Source: JAKFWF01 sp031429105
Lineage (GTDB): Bacteria; Pseudomonadota; Alphaproteobacteria; Rhizobiales; Hyphomicrobiaceae
Assembly: GCA_031429105.1 (NCBI GenBank)
Contig: JANOYV010000045.1
Span: forward strand, 1-48,950
Direction: 5' to 3'
DNA length: 48,950 nt
The position numbers and the translations under genes are program-made. Positions within the stretch are counted from its first letter, which is position 1; the number at the start of each line of letters is the position of its first letter. Of the stretch, positions 16,770 through 25,788 are shown piece after piece. The notes beneath the pieces were generated by a model that did not search any database, had not been told where the DNA came from, and saw only the letters and a program-made list of their open reading frames with translations.

Positions 16770-17219
16770 CTACTGCCCGGCTGCCGCAGCAGCAAATCCT
16801 TCGAGTGCACCGGCCATAGCCTTAAAGCCGTCGTCGCGATCCTTGATCGCGTAGCGCGACTTGAGGGTATCGGCAGCCGTATAGCCGATCATCACTTTAC
16901 CTGAGGCCGCCTGCCATACGACGATCTTCAACGGCAGGTCTATTGCGATCTCGGGGTTCGACAGCATCAGCGGCGTGCCGAGCTTCGGATTGCCGAACAT
17001 CACGACTTCGGTTGGTGGCATATCGAGACCAGCGGCCTTGGCACCGGCAGCATGATCGACGCGGGCGGCGACCTTCAAGCCCTTGCCCTCGATTGCTTTC
17101 ACAAGCCGATCGACAGCTTCCGCCACCGTACCCGATTTTGCTTCGGTCACCTTCAAGGTCTGAGCTGATGCCGCTCCCGAAAACATAACGGTTACAGCAA
17201 TCATTAGCGCATAACGCAT
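16770..17219 (-). CDS. DUF302-domain exported protein
   Basis: This is a 149-residue protein with a clear signal peptide (MRYALMIAVTVMFSGAASAQ). The rest matches DUF302: SGTVAEAVDRLVKAIEGKGL, DHAAGAKAAGLDM, then PTEVVMFGNPKLGTPLM and DLPLKIVVWQ. The DUF302 fold is a small alpha/beta domain of unknown role, often found near redox or stress genes. A strong GGAGGAGAGG ribosome site precedes the ATG. It ends 10 bp from the end of the convergent Crp gene with no visible terminator. Location is periplasmic by prediction. Confidence 0.88.
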   Translation of the reverse strand: MRYALMIAVTVMFSGAASAQTLKVTEAKSGTVAEAVDRLVKAIEGKGLKVAARVDHAAGAKAAGLDMPPTEVVMFGNPKLGTPLMLSNPEIAIDLPLKIVVWQAASGKVMIGYTAADTLKSRYAIKDRDDGFKAMAGALEGFAAAAAGQ

Positions 17220-17323
17220 AGGGCCTCTCCTCCTCGTTTTGAGGGGAGGTTAGCTGGCGCAAATCAATCTGTGTACATCAATCAGTCCACGATCACAGCA
17301 ACGTGTTGCGCTGTTGCCCTGCT

Positions 17324-18076
17324 CTAGCGTGCCGTCCAGCCGCCATCGGCATACAAGGTTGATCCGGTGCAGAATGAGGCATCGTCACTGGCGAGGTAGA
17401 GCACGGCCTTTGCGATCTCTTCCGGCTGGCCAAGCCGCATCATCGGCTGGCGCACTTCGAGCGCATGACGGGCTGCCTTGGGATCGGGGGCTGCCGCCAG
17501 GATCTTATCGAAGTAGGGGCTTTCGATGGTGCCCGGCGCCACGCAATTGATGCGCACGTTCTGGTGCACATGGTCGAGCGCCATGGCCCGCGTCATCGCC
17601 GCGACCGCACCCTTGCTGGTGACGTAGGCCGCTCGATCCTTAATGCCAGCGGTCGCGGTCGTGGATGCCGTGTTGACGATCGCCCCGCCACCCTGCTTCA
17701 CCATGTGCGGGATTGCATATTTGCAGCCAAGATACACGCCGCGCACGTTGACCGACATCAACGCATCCCAATCGTCTTCTGCGGTTTCAACAACGCTGCC
17801 GGTGATGCCATAGCCCGCGTTGTTGAAAAGGATATCAAGCCGTCCATGCTTCGTCACCGCTACAGCGATCATCGCCTGAACATCCGCTGACTTCGACACA
17901 TCGGCTCTAAAGCCCGTGGCCTTGCTCCCGATCTCGGATGCGACAGCGTTCGCCGTTTCGGCATTTTTATCGACGACGATAACGGTCGCGCCTTCAGCGG
18001 CAAACAGCTTTGCGGTTGCCCGCCCAATGCCCGATCCGCCGCCCGTGACAATCGCAATCTTTTGGTTCAGTCGCAT
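17324..18076 (-). CDS. SDR-family NAD(P)-dependent oxidoreductase
   Basis: This is a 250-residue classical short-chain dehydrogenase. The cofactor motif is TGGGSGIG near residues 12-19, with NNAG in the NAG motif, and the catalytic Tyr-x-x-x-Lys is YVTSK, with a Ser in NTASTTA upstream. Asp at the end of the second beta strand (VVDKN) suggests NAD preference. The ATG at 18076 is used because a good AGGAGC site precedes it; the frame is open to 18139. It lies 75 bp downstream of an alpha/beta hydrolase gene on the same strand and probably belongs to a small catabolic group with it and a cupin. Substrate unknown. Confidence 0.9.
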   Translation of the reverse strand: MRLNQKIAIVTGGGSGIGRATAKLFAAEGATVIVVDKNAETANAVASEIGSKATGFRADVSKSADVQAMIAVAVTKHGRLDILFNNAGYGITGSVVETAEDDWDALMSVNVRGVYLGCKYAIPHMVKQGGGAIVNTASTTATAGIKDRAAYVTSKGAVAAMTRAMALDHVHQNVRINCVAPGTIESPYFDKILAAAPDPKAARHALEVRQPMMRLGQPEEIAKAVLYLASDDASFCTGSTLYADGGWTAR

Positions 18077-18151
18077 CGTGTAGCTCCTATTATCGCAACA
18101 ATCCGGGGCCGGGAGGAGTGAGTTCACAATCATCGACAATAAGAACGACAG

Positions 18152-18955
18152 CTACGCTGACACGCTCTTTGCAAACGCGATCAGGGCTGAGACAAACTCG
18201 GGCGTGCGGGTGATCGGGTACATGTGGCCGCCAGTCGGCAGCATTTGAAGTTTAGCGTGCGGGATCAGGCCGGCCAATTCACGGTTTAGGAAAGCGGGCA
18301 CGATCAGGTCGTCCTCGGCCCCTTGCACTAGGGTCGGCACGGTGATGCGATGCACATCCGCCGAACGATCAAAGGTCATAATCGCCGCGATCCGCTCGGC
18401 CACAATCGCTTGCTGAGCTGGTGTCATTGGTGCCGCCGCCACCATCGCTTCGAAACTCGCCCAATTGGCGTTGAGCCAATCCGCCGTGTAGGCGAGGAAG
18501 CCAACCATGGCGCTATATTCACGCGGTGCGACTTTCAAGATCGCCGCGCGCGAGCCAAACAGCTCGGCCATATACCGGTTGGGACGGGCCCACGTCCCGC
18601 TGAGAACGAGGCCTGCGATCCGGCTTTCGTCGTGCAGCGCCATTGCTTGCAGGATGACGCCGCCGGTCGAATGTCCGAGCAACGTCGCACGTTTCGACCC
18701 CACCGCATCGAGCACGGCAAAACTATCAAGACCCAATTGCTCGATCGTCGTTGGCGCAGTGCCGCGCGTGGCAGCGCCTATGCCGCGCTGATCAAAACGG
18801 ATCAGCCGGAACGACTTCGCCAGCGGTGCCACGACCGGGTCCCAATAGGACGCCGTGCCGCCAAGCCCGGTCACCAGCATCAAGTCCGGCCCTTGACCAT
18901 CGACATGCACGGCGAGTTCCGCGCCATCCGGCAATTTCACGCGAGACATAGCCAT
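18152..18955 (-). CDS. Alpha/beta-fold hydrolase
   Basis: This is a 267-residue alpha/beta hydrolase. The oxyanion and lid regions fit (LMLVTGLGGTASYWDP), the nucleophile elbow is GHSTGG, the acidic residue lies near DDLIVP and the catalytic His is in GGHMYP. The start at 18955 has a GAGGATGCG site that overlaps the end of the cupin gene; the ATG at 18949 is a possible alternative. It is 7 bp downstream of the cupin gene, so the two are cotranscribed. It resembles enol-lactone hydrolases and related esterases but the substrate cannot be read from sequence. Confidence 0.9.
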   Translation of the reverse strand: MAMSRVKLPDGAELAVHVDGQGPDLMLVTGLGGTASYWDPVVAPLAKSFRLIRFDQRGIGAATRGTAPTTIEQLGLDSFAVLDAVGSKRATLLGHSTGGVILQAMALHDESRIAGLVLSGTWARPNRYMAELFGSRAAILKVAPREYSAMVGFLAYTADWLNANWASFEAMVAAAPMTPAQQAIVAERIAAIMTFDRSADVHRITVPTLVQGAEDDLIVPAFLNRELAGLIPHAKLQMLPTGGHMYPITRTPEFVSALIAFAKSVSA

Positions 18956-18962
18956 CGCATCC

Positions 18963-19493
18963 TCACTTCTTGTTGTCGAACGACGTGTCGGTCCAGCCGA
19001 ACACGGTGCGGGCCTCGATCTCGGCGATGTTGGCTGGCCGCGGGAAAGGCTCCGGTGCGGGTTGGCCGGGAATTCGCTCGCGGCCGATCTCGGAGAAGAA
19101 CTGATCGAGGCCACCCGGCATCATCAGCACGACGAACGTCATTGCCTCATCGTTGGGATTGAGAAAGTGGTGCCGCCGGTTGCGCCCGATGTAGACCGTA
19201 GTGCCAACTTCCATCGGATGCTCGACGCCATCAACCCGAGCGATGCCCCGCCCCTCGACGACGTGGATCACCTCCTCGTTATCCTTGTGCGTGTGTTCGC
19301 GAATGAAGCATTGGGCCGCGACCGTCTGCATGCCGAGCGAGAAGTTGGTTTCCCCGCCGGTTGTCTGCTGGTTGAGGATGTTGCGAATGAAGCCATTGGC
19401 AGGCACCGGCTGCCAGTAACTGGGTGCCTCATCGCGCCCGATGACGAGGGCTTTGCCCGGTCTCGCTGAATTGTCGTCCATGCCATGCCCCAT
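18963..19493 (-). CDS. Cupin-domain protein
   Basis: This is a 176-residue protein with one cupin barrel. The two metal-binding motifs are visible: EHTHKDNEEVIHVVEGRG (about 72-89) and the second with RRHHFLNPNDEAM (about 106-118). The three histidines and a glutamate suggest a mononuclear metal centre. A C-terminal 45-residue extension after the barrel ends in GWTDTSFDNKK. It is the first gene of a cupin-hydrolase-SDR group, probably a dioxygenase or a binding protein in a small catabolic pathway. An alternative start is the Met at residue 5. Confidence 0.85.
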   Translation of the reverse strand: MGHGMDDNSARPGKALVIGRDEAPSYWQPVPANGFIRNILNQQTTGGETNFSLGMQTVAAQCFIREHTHKDNEEVIHVVEGRGIARVDGVEHPMEVGTTVYIGRNRRHHFLNPNDEAMTFVVLMMPGGLDQFFSEIGRERIPGQPAPEPFPRPANIAEIEARTVFGWTDTSFDNKK

Positions 19494-19593
19494 GCTGCGA
19501 TGCTGAAGGTCAGGGCCTCAAGGTCGAGCGAACGAGGCACGCATGTCAACTGTCAGGCGTGCATGGCGGCATGTGCCGGGGCGATGGGGCGCC

Positions 19594-20055
19594 TCAAAAC
19601 ATATTGAGCGCCAACCTGGCTTCGTCGCTCATACGGCTTTTGTCCCAGGGCGGATCGAACACGATGGTGGCCTTGGAGCCCATGACGCCGGGCACCGAAT
19701 TGATCGCATTTTCCACCCAGATCGGCATTTCACCGGCAACCGGACAACCGGGCGCCGTCAACGTCATATCGACGAGGACGTTGCGGTCATCCTCGATGTC
19801 GATCTTGTAGATCAAGCCCAGCTCGTAGATGTCGCACGGGATCTCTGGATCGTAGACGGTCTTCAAGGCCGCCACGATATCGGCGGTCATCTGCTCAAGC
19901 TGCTCGGATGACAAAGCGGAGCCATCGACTGGCGTGCCGCCCTCAGCAACACTGGGTGGCGTCGGCGCGGACGGAATTTCGGGCGTGATACCTGCGTGCG
20001 GCGGCTGGCTCACACTCAATGTATCGCGAACGGGGGCTAGTTTTTGATCCATCAT
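19594..20055 (-). CDS. sufT: SUF-associated MIP18-family Fe-S maturation protein SufT
   Basis: This is a 153-residue protein. Residues about 50-153 are the MIP18/DUF59 domain: ALKTVYDPEIPCDIYELGLI, VDMTLTAPGCPVAGEMP with the conserved Cys, and VFDPPWDKSRMSDEARL at the end. SufT assists maturation of Fe-S proteins when demand is high. About 50 Pro-rich N-terminal residues precede the domain. It is the last gene of the suf operon, 23 bp after sufS. No sufA (A-type carrier) follows; the next downstream gene is the unrelated cupin after 100 bp. Confidence 0.93.
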   Translation of the reverse strand: MMDQKLAPVRDTLSVSQPPHAGITPEIPSAPTPPSVAEGGTPVDGSALSSEQLEQMTADIVAALKTVYDPEIPCDIYELGLIYKIDIEDDRNVLVDMTLTAPGCPVAGEMPIWVENAINSVPGVMGSKATIVFDPPWDKSRMSDEARLALNMF

Positions 20056-20078
20056 CGCAGCCTACACCAGATCCGATC

Positions 20079-21344
20079 TCAAGCAAAAAACTCATGCGCC
20101 TTGATCAGCGCGTCGGCGAATACATCGACTTCCGCCTTCGTGTTGTACACCCCGAACGAGGCGCGACACATGGCCGGCACGCCGAAGCGCTCCATCAACG
20201 GCTGGGCGCAGTGGTGGCCGGCGCGAATGGCGACGCCCGAGCGGTCGATGATGGTCGAGACATCATGCGGGTGCAGGCCATCGATGTTGAACGACAAAAT
20301 TGCGCCTTTGCCCTTCGATGTGCCGTGCACCTTCAGCCAATTGAACTCGCCAAGTCGCTGGTGGGCATAGTCGATCAACGACGCCTCGTGGGCGGCGATC
20401 TCGGATCGGCCGATCTGCATCATGTAGTTTAAGGCCGCCGAGAGACCGATCGCCTCGACAATGGGCGGCGTTCCCGCCTCGAAACGATTGGGCGAAGGCG
20501 CGTAGGTGCAGCCGTCGACCGTCACGCTCTCGATCATCGAGCCGCCGCCGAGAAATGGCGGCATGGCATCGAGGAGCGCGCGACGCCCATAAAGCACGCC
20601 GATGCCCGACGGGCCGTAAACCTTATGTCCGGTGAAGCAGTAGAAATCGCAGTCGATGGCTTGCACGTCGACCGGCAGATGCACGGTCGCCTGGCTACCA
20701 TCGAGGAACGTCGTGATGCCGCGCGCCTTGGCGATCCGGCATACTTCCTCGACCGGCACCAGCGTGCCGGTGACGTTCGACATATGCGTGAGTGCAATCA
20801 TCTTGGTGCGCGGGCTGAGCAGCCGCTCGAACTCATCGAGCGGGAATTCGCCCGTATCCGAAATCGGCGCCCACTTGATTACAGCGCCCATGCGCTCGCG
20901 CAGGAAGTTCCACGGTACGATGTTGGAGTGATGCTCGAGGATCGACAGGACAATCTCGTCGCCGGGCTTGATGTTGGCCATGCCCCAGCTGTGGGCAACG
21001 ATGTTGACGGCCTCGGTCGCGTTCTTGGCGAAGATGACTTCTTCTGTCGCACGCGCATTGAGGAAACGCCGCGTCGTCTCACGCGCATCTTCGTATTTCT
21101 GCGTCGTCGCATTCGACAAATGGTGAATGCCGCGGTGCACATTGGCGTATTCAAAGCGATAGCTGTGATCCATCGCCTCGATTACGGCTTTCGGCTTTTG
21201 CGCCGACGACGCGTTGTCGAGATAAACCAGCGGTCGATTATGGATCTCGCGGAACAGGATCGGGAAGTCGGCGCGGATCGCGTCGACGTCGAACGGCCGA
21301 GGACTGTGGGCTGATCGCTGCATCTGTGCTGATGTCACTGCCAT
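20079..21344 (-). CDS. sufS: Cysteine desulfurase SufS (group II)
   Basis: This is a 421-residue PLP enzyme that takes sulfur from cysteine for Fe-S assembly. The PLP lysine lies in CFTGHKVYGPSGIGVLYG and the catalytic cysteine in RAGHHCAQPLM, the group II signature. Length is typical of SufS (about 410). It is 38 bp downstream of sufD and 23 bp upstream of sufT. The sulfur acceptor SufE or SufU is not in this window, so it must be encoded elsewhere or be replaced. A second desulfurase (IscS-like) is the second gene of the same operon. Confidence 0.96.
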   Translation of the reverse strand: MAVTSAQMQRSAHSPRPFDVDAIRADFPILFREIHNRPLVYLDNASSAQKPKAVIEAMDHSYRFEYANVHRGIHHLSNATTQKYEDARETTRRFLNARATEEVIFAKNATEAVNIVAHSWGMANIKPGDEIVLSILEHHSNIVPWNFLRERMGAVIKWAPISDTGEFPLDEFERLLSPRTKMIALTHMSNVTGTLVPVEEVCRIAKARGITTFLDGSQATVHLPVDVQAIDCDFYCFTGHKVYGPSGIGVLYGRRALLDAMPPFLGGGSMIESVTVDGCTYAPSPNRFEAGTPPIVEAIGLSAALNYMMQIGRSEIAAHEASLIDYAHQRLGEFNWLKVHGTSKGKGAILSFNIDGLHPHDVSTIIDRSGVAIRAGHHCAQPLMERFGVPAMCRASFGVYNTKAEVDVFADALIKAHEFFA

Positions 21345-21382
21345 GGGATGAATGCCTTCATCGAATCATACGTCGAACGCGC

Positions 21383-22696
21383 TCAGGCGGATTTAGCTGC
21401 GAGCCAGCCCAGCGCCACGTCGCTCATGGCGCGGCGAATGCTCGGGTTGTCGATCTTCTCGATGGCGTCGCCAACGAAGCTCTCGATCAGCAGCGCGCGG
21501 GCCTGCGCCTCGGGAATGCCGCGCGATTGGCAATAGAAGATCAGCGCCGGGTCGATCTCGGCGCAAGTCGAGCCGTGACCACAGGCGACGTCGTCGGCGT
21601 AGATTTCGAGTTCCGGCTTGCTGTCGAATTCAGCATCGGGCGATAGCATGAGGGCCTGCGCCATCTGCTTGCCGTCGGTCTGTTGAGCTGCCTGAGCGAC
21701 GTAGACCTTGCCCTGAAACACGGCGCGCGCTCGATCGTCTATCACAGTCTTGAACAATTCGCGGCTCTGGCAGCCCGGCGCCAAGTGGCGGATCTCCATC
21801 GTGGTGTCGATGTGATCGCTGTTGCGGCCAAGGACAACGCCTGCAAAGTCGAACTTGCTATCGCGGCCTTCGAGGTTGATGCGGATTTCGTTGCGAGCGA
21901 GCCCGGCGCTCGGCGTCAGTTGAGCTGCGCGGTAGAGGGCGTTGGCGCCAACGCGCACATCCCAGTTGGATAGATGCACACCGTTTGCAGCACCGAGTAC
22001 GACCTTGACGTGATCGACCGTTGCCCGGTCGCAAATGATAAGTTCGGCCGCCGCATTAGACTGCACGGCGCTGGCGCCGATCTGGGCATGGACTTCGAGA
22101 ACCGTGGCAGATGCGCCTTCGCCGACGTTGAGGAAGCAGCGCGTTGTAACGGTGGACGGCACTGCAGCCGTGCTCAAGAATACCACCATCAGCGGATGAT
22201 CGAGCACCACGGATGCCGGAACGTTCACAACGGCACCATCCGTTGCGAAGGCGACGTTAAGTGCTGCCACGGCATTAGCTGCCGACCCAACAACCGCTGC
22301 CAAATGATCATCGCCCGAGCCATCCGCCAGCGACGACACCTTGGCCCCCACGAGCCCATCAAGTGACGACAGGCTGGTATCACACCGTCCGTCAACGAAC
22401 ACCAATCGTGCGCACGCGATGGCTGCGAAGGGTCCAAGTGCCGATGCCAGAGCTTCCGGCGAGACAGTGACCGGTGGCTTTTGTGCAGGCACAAACGCTT
22501 CCTGAAGGCGTGCCCGAAGATCGGTATATTTCCACTCCTCGATCCGGCGATGCGGCAAACCGAGGTCGATAAAGTGTGCCATTGCAGCACGACGCGCATC
22601 CTGGGCTTTCGCGCCTCCCGGCAATCCAGGCAAGGCTGCCTCGAACTGCTCGGGGATCGCCCGCTCGGCCTTGGTTTTCATGACAGTGGTATTCAT
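21383..22696 (-). CDS. sufD: Fe-S scaffold component SufD
   Basis: This is a 437-residue SufBD-family protein that forms the SufBC2D scaffold. The C-terminal core has DVACGHGSTCAEIDPALIFY with the His of the SufD site, then RGIPEAQARALLIESFV, and an N-terminal helical domain has IEEWKYTDLRARLQEAF. The ATG at 22696 has an AGAGG site and is preferred over a TTG at 22702. It lies between sufC and sufS in the operon, 84 bp after sufC. Confidence 0.96.
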   Translation of the reverse strand: MNTTVMKTKAERAIPEQFEAALPGLPGGAKAQDARRAAMAHFIDLGLPHRRIEEWKYTDLRARLQEAFVPAQKPPVTVSPEALASALGPFAAIACARLVFVDGRCDTSLSSLDGLVGAKVSSLADGSGDDHLAAVVGSAANAVAALNVAFATDGAVVNVPASVVLDHPLMVVFLSTAAVPSTVTTRCFLNVGEGASATVLEVHAQIGASAVQSNAAAELIICDRATVDHVKVVLGAANGVHLSNWDVRVGANALYRAAQLTPSAGLARNEIRINLEGRDSKFDFAGVVLGRNSDHIDTTMEIRHLAPGCQSRELFKTVIDDRARAVFQGKVYVAQAAQQTDGKQMAQALMLSPDAEFDSKPELEIYADDVACGHGSTCAEIDPALIFYCQSRGIPEAQARALLIESFVGDAIEKIDNPSIRRAMSDVALGWLAAKSA

Positions 22697-22780
22697 ATTC
22701 AAGCCTCTGGGGCCGACCGCCCTTGCGCAGTCGGGCCTATCGTCATCACATCGGTATTGGGCAGTGGAAATACTACCGGA

Positions 22781-23536
22781 TCAGGCAGCTAAGCTTTTGA
22801 AATCGGCATAGCCGGATTTCTCAAGTTCAAGTGCGAGCTCTTTGCCGCCGGTTTTCTGGATACGGCCATGCGCCAGCACGTGCACTTTGTCTGGCACGAT
22901 GTGGTTCAGCAGGCGCTGGTAGTGGGTGATCACGACCATCGCGCGATCCTTCGAGCGCAGCGCGTTGACTCCATCGGACACGACCTTCAACGCATCGATG
23001 TCGAGGCCGCTGTCGGTTTCATCGAGCACGCAGAGCGAGGGCTGCAGCAAAGCCATTTGCAGAATTTCCGACCGCTTCTTTTCGCCGCCGGAAAAACCGA
23101 CGTTGACAGGGCGTTTCAGCATATCGATGTCGATATTGAGTTCCGCGCCCTTCGCCTTCACGAGTTTCAGGAACTCAGGCGTCGTTAATTCCTTGTTGCC
23201 GCGCCGCTTTGCGACCGCATTGACCGCCGTGCGCAGGAACGTGAGGCCGGCAACACCTGGAATTTCCATCGGATACTGAAACGCGAGGAACACGCCGGCT
23301 GCTGCCCGTTCGTCGGGCGCCATCCCCAGGATGCTCTCGCCGTTCCACAGGATGTCGCCTTGCGTCACCTCGTAGTCGCGACGGCCGGCGAGCACGTAGG
23401 CAAGCGTCGACTTGCCGGAGCCGTTCGGCCCCATAATTGCGTGCACTTCGCCCGTCGGCACGACAAGATCGAGGCCGAGGAGGATTGGCTTGTCCTCGGC
23501 TGCGATCTTCACGTGCAAATTCTTTATCTCAAGCAT
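22781..23536 (-). CDS. sufC: Fe-S assembly ATPase SufC
   Basis: This is a 251-residue ABC-type ATPase of the SufBCD complex. Walker A is GPNGSGKST (about 36-44), the signature is FSGGEKKRSEILQ, and Walker B is CVLDETDSGLDIDALK; the following His switch is in VVITHYQRLL. I chose the ATG at 23536 with GGTGAGG upstream; it overlaps the preceding small gene by 8 bp, showing coupling. Sequence length and motifs are standard. Confidence 0.97.
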   Translation of the reverse strand: MLEIKNLHVKIAAEDKPILLGLDLVVPTGEVHAIMGPNGSGKSTLAYVLAGRRDYEVTQGDILWNGESILGMAPDERAAAGVFLAFQYPMEIPGVAGLTFLRTAVNAVAKRRGNKELTTPEFLKLVKAKGAELNIDIDMLKRPVNVGFSGGEKKRSEILQMALLQPSLCVLDETDSGLDIDALKVVSDGVNALRSKDRAMVVITHYQRLLNHIVPDKVHVLAHGRIQKTGGKELALELEKSGYADFKSLAA

Positions 23537-23942
23537 GCGCCTCACCTTGTGACTTCGCTTCGACTAGGCGGTCGAACAGTTCGTTCGCCTGTCGTTCTGC
23601 CGCCGCATGACGGGCGCGCAGTGTTTCAACTGTGGTCTCGACCTTGGTCAGCAGGACGAAGAAGTCCTTGTCGCCACCCAATGCCACCTTCTGCTTCGTA
23701 TCATCGAGCCGTTCGGCGGCCCGCATAGCCTCGGTCTTGGTGCGATCTGCAATCGTTTCTGCCTTGAGCCAGGCCATTTCCAGTGTGGTGATTTCCAAAG
23801 CCATAAATTCCTCCGCAACAATGATACAATGGTGGCGCTCTGCCGCATGCAGTGTCTTGTTATCGAACCCTCGTCCTGCATCCACGTGTTGCACAAGAGC
23901 CAGCATTGGATTGCTTTCCTCAAGTGCGACAGTATGGCCCAT
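23529..23942 (-). CDS. Unrecognised small protein inside the suf operon
   Basis: This 137-residue frame, between sufB and sufC, is not recognised. The C-terminal 90 residues (from MALEITTLEMAWLKAETIAD to the end) form a charged, helical and probably coiled-coil segment with no signal peptide. The ATG at 23942 lies 8 bp after the stop of the preceding small gene. A second start at 23804 has a near-perfect GGAGGAATTT ribosome site and would give a 91-residue protein; the upstream 46 residues look less protein-like (VQHVDAGRGFDNKTLH), so the shorter form may be the real one. It overlaps sufC by 8 bp, which suggests it is translated. No function is proposed. Confidence 0.6.
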   Translation of the reverse strand: MGHTVALEESNPMLALVQHVDAGRGFDNKTLHAAERHHCIIVAEEFMALEITTLEMAWLKAETIADRTKTEAMRAAERLDDTKQKVALGGDKDFFVLLTKVETTVETLRARHAAAERQANELFDRLVEAKSQGEAHA

Positions 23943-23950
23943 CCTAGACC

Positions 23951-24226
23951 TCAAATGCCCTGCTCGTCCATCTGTGCAAGCAGTCTTCCCACTACACTAG
24001 CAACTCGGTTCAGCGTTTCTTGCGGGTCTGGCCCTAATGCGATTTCCTCAGATCCAATTGCAAGGCTTTGACCGGACGCACGGATTGCAAGGTTTCGCCC
24101 GGCCAAGCTCACGATAACCTCATCTCCGCCGCCGGAAATGCTCAATCGAGAGACAAAACGGGCAAGTGGTGTCGTCTCGATCAAATGCGCAGCAACGTAC
24201 TCCAGTTGTTCGCTCGCACCCGCCAT
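23951..24226 (-). CDS. Unrecognised small protein following sufB
   Basis: This is a 91-residue frame with no family I can name. It has helical ends (SEQLEYVAAHLIETTPLARF; ETLNRVASVVGRLLAQMDEQ) and a central beta-rich stretch (SISGGGDEVIVSLAGRNLAI). No transmembrane or signal sequence is seen. It starts at an ATG 5 bp after the sufB stop, with no strong ribosome site, and is therefore probably coupled to sufB. Its codon third positions are less GC-rich than in the surrounding suf genes, by eye. Standard suf operons do not have a gene here that I recall. Confidence 0.55.
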   Translation of the reverse strand: MAGASEQLEYVAAHLIETTPLARFVSRLSISGGGDEVIVSLAGRNLAIRASGQSLAIGSEEIALGPDPQETLNRVASVVGRLLAQMDEQGI

Positions 24227-24231
24227 CACAA

Positions 24232-25758
24232 TCAACCAACCGAGCCTTCCAGCGAAATGCCGATCAGCTTCTGGCTTTCGGCCATGAACTCCATTGGCAA
24301 TTGCTGCAGCACATCGCGCACGAAGCCGTTGACGATGAGGGCGACCGCCTCTTCCGACGAGAGGCCGCGCTGCATGCAGTAGAACAGCTGGTCGTCCGAG
24401 ATTTTCGACGTTGTCGCTTCATGTTCGAAGTGACAAGACGAGTTCTTGGCTTCTATGTACGGCACGGTATGCGCGCCGCACTTGTCGCCAATCAGCAGGC
24501 TGTCGCAATTCGTGAAATTGCGCGCGCCGGTGGCCTTGCGATGAGCCGACACCAACCCGCGATAGGTATTCTGCGAGACGCCAGCCGCAATGCCCTTTGA
24601 GATGATGCGGCTCGAAGTGTTCTTGCCGAGATGGATCATCTTGGTGCCGCTATCGACCTGCTGATGACCGTTCGACACGGCGATCGAATAGAACTCGCCG
24701 CGTGAGTTATCGCCGCGCAGAATGCAGCTTGGATACTTCCAGGTGATCGCAGAGCCGGTCTCGACCTGGGTCCAGCTGATCTTCGAATTGTGACCCCGGC
24801 AATCGCCGCGCTTGGTGACGAAGTTATAGATGCCGCCCTTGCCGTTCTTGTCGCCGGGATACCAGTTCTGCACGGTCGAGTACTTGATCTCGGCATCGTC
24901 AAGCGCGATCAGTTCGACGACAGCTGCGTGCAGTTGGTTCTCGTCGCGCATCGGCGCGGTGCAGCCTTCGAGGTAGGACACATACGAGCCCTTGTCGGCG
25001 ATGATGAGCGTGCGCTCAAACTGGCCGGTGTTCTTCTCGTTGATGCGGAAGTAGGTCGACAACTCCATCGGGCAGCGCACGCCCGGCGGGATGTAAACGA
25101 ACGAGCCGTCCGAAAACACCGCCGAATTCATCGCCGCGTAATAGTTGTCGGTCTGCGGCACAACCGTGCCAAGATACTTGCGCACCAGTTCCGGGTGCTC
25201 TTTCAACGCTTCCGAAATCGAGCAGAAGATCACGCCAACCCGCGCCAGTTCCTTCTTAAAGGTCGTGACCACCGAAACGCTATCGAACACTGCATCCACA
25301 GCTACGCGACCAGCCATACTGGCATAGCCGTCGTCATTGGTGCCGATCGTGCTCGGCTCGCCCTGCTTGCGAACTCCTGCCAGTAACTCCTGCTCCTTGA
25401 GCGGTATGCCGAGCTTCTCGTACATCCGCAGCAGTTCGGGATCGACGTCGGCGAGCGACTTCGGCCCGTCCGTCGTGCCCTTCGGCTGCGAATAGTAGTA
25501 GAGGTCTTGATAATCGATCTTCGGGTAGTGCACCTTCGCCCAGGTCGGCTCGGTCATGACGAGCCAACGGCGATAGGCCTCGAGCCGCCAGTCCAGCATC
25601 CAGGACGGCTCGCCCTTCTTGGCCGAGATGTATCGCACGATATCCTCGGAGTGGCCCTTCGGGGCCTTCTCCGATTCGATATCAGTCGTAAACCCGTACT
25701 TGTACTGGTCGACGTCGATCTCTTTAACTTGGGCGATCGTCGCTTCGACGGCTGCCAT
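24232..25758 (-). CDS. sufB: Fe-S scaffold component SufB
   Basis: This is a 508-residue core scaffold on which Fe-S clusters are built. Typical segments are MNSAVFSDGSFVYIPPGVRC, LEGCTAPMRDENQLHAAVVE and HRKATGARNFTNCDSLLIGD with a conserved Cys, then KNSSCHFEHEATTSKISDDQ and FYCMQRGLSSEEAVALIVNG. Length matches alphaproteobacterial SufB (about 490-510). It lies 30 bp downstream of the iscS-like gene and heads the sufB-orf-orf-sufC-sufD-sufS-sufT series. Confidence 0.97.
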   Translation of the reverse strand: MAAVEATIAQVKEIDVDQYKYGFTTDIESEKAPKGHSEDIVRYISAKKGEPSWMLDWRLEAYRRWLVMTEPTWAKVHYPKIDYQDLYYYSQPKGTTDGPKSLADVDPELLRMYEKLGIPLKEQELLAGVRKQGEPSTIGTNDDGYASMAGRVAVDAVFDSVSVVTTFKKELARVGVIFCSISEALKEHPELVRKYLGTVVPQTDNYYAAMNSAVFSDGSFVYIPPGVRCPMELSTYFRINEKNTGQFERTLIIADKGSYVSYLEGCTAPMRDENQLHAAVVELIALDDAEIKYSTVQNWYPGDKNGKGGIYNFVTKRGDCRGHNSKISWTQVETGSAITWKYPSCILRGDNSRGEFYSIAVSNGHQQVDSGTKMIHLGKNTSSRIISKGIAAGVSQNTYRGLVSAHRKATGARNFTNCDSLLIGDKCGAHTVPYIEAKNSSCHFEHEATTSKISDDQLFYCMQRGLSSEEAVALIVNGFVRDVLQQLPMEFMAESQKLIGISLEGSVG

Positions 25759-25788
25759 TGATCTTCAACTCCTCGACTTATTCGAACT

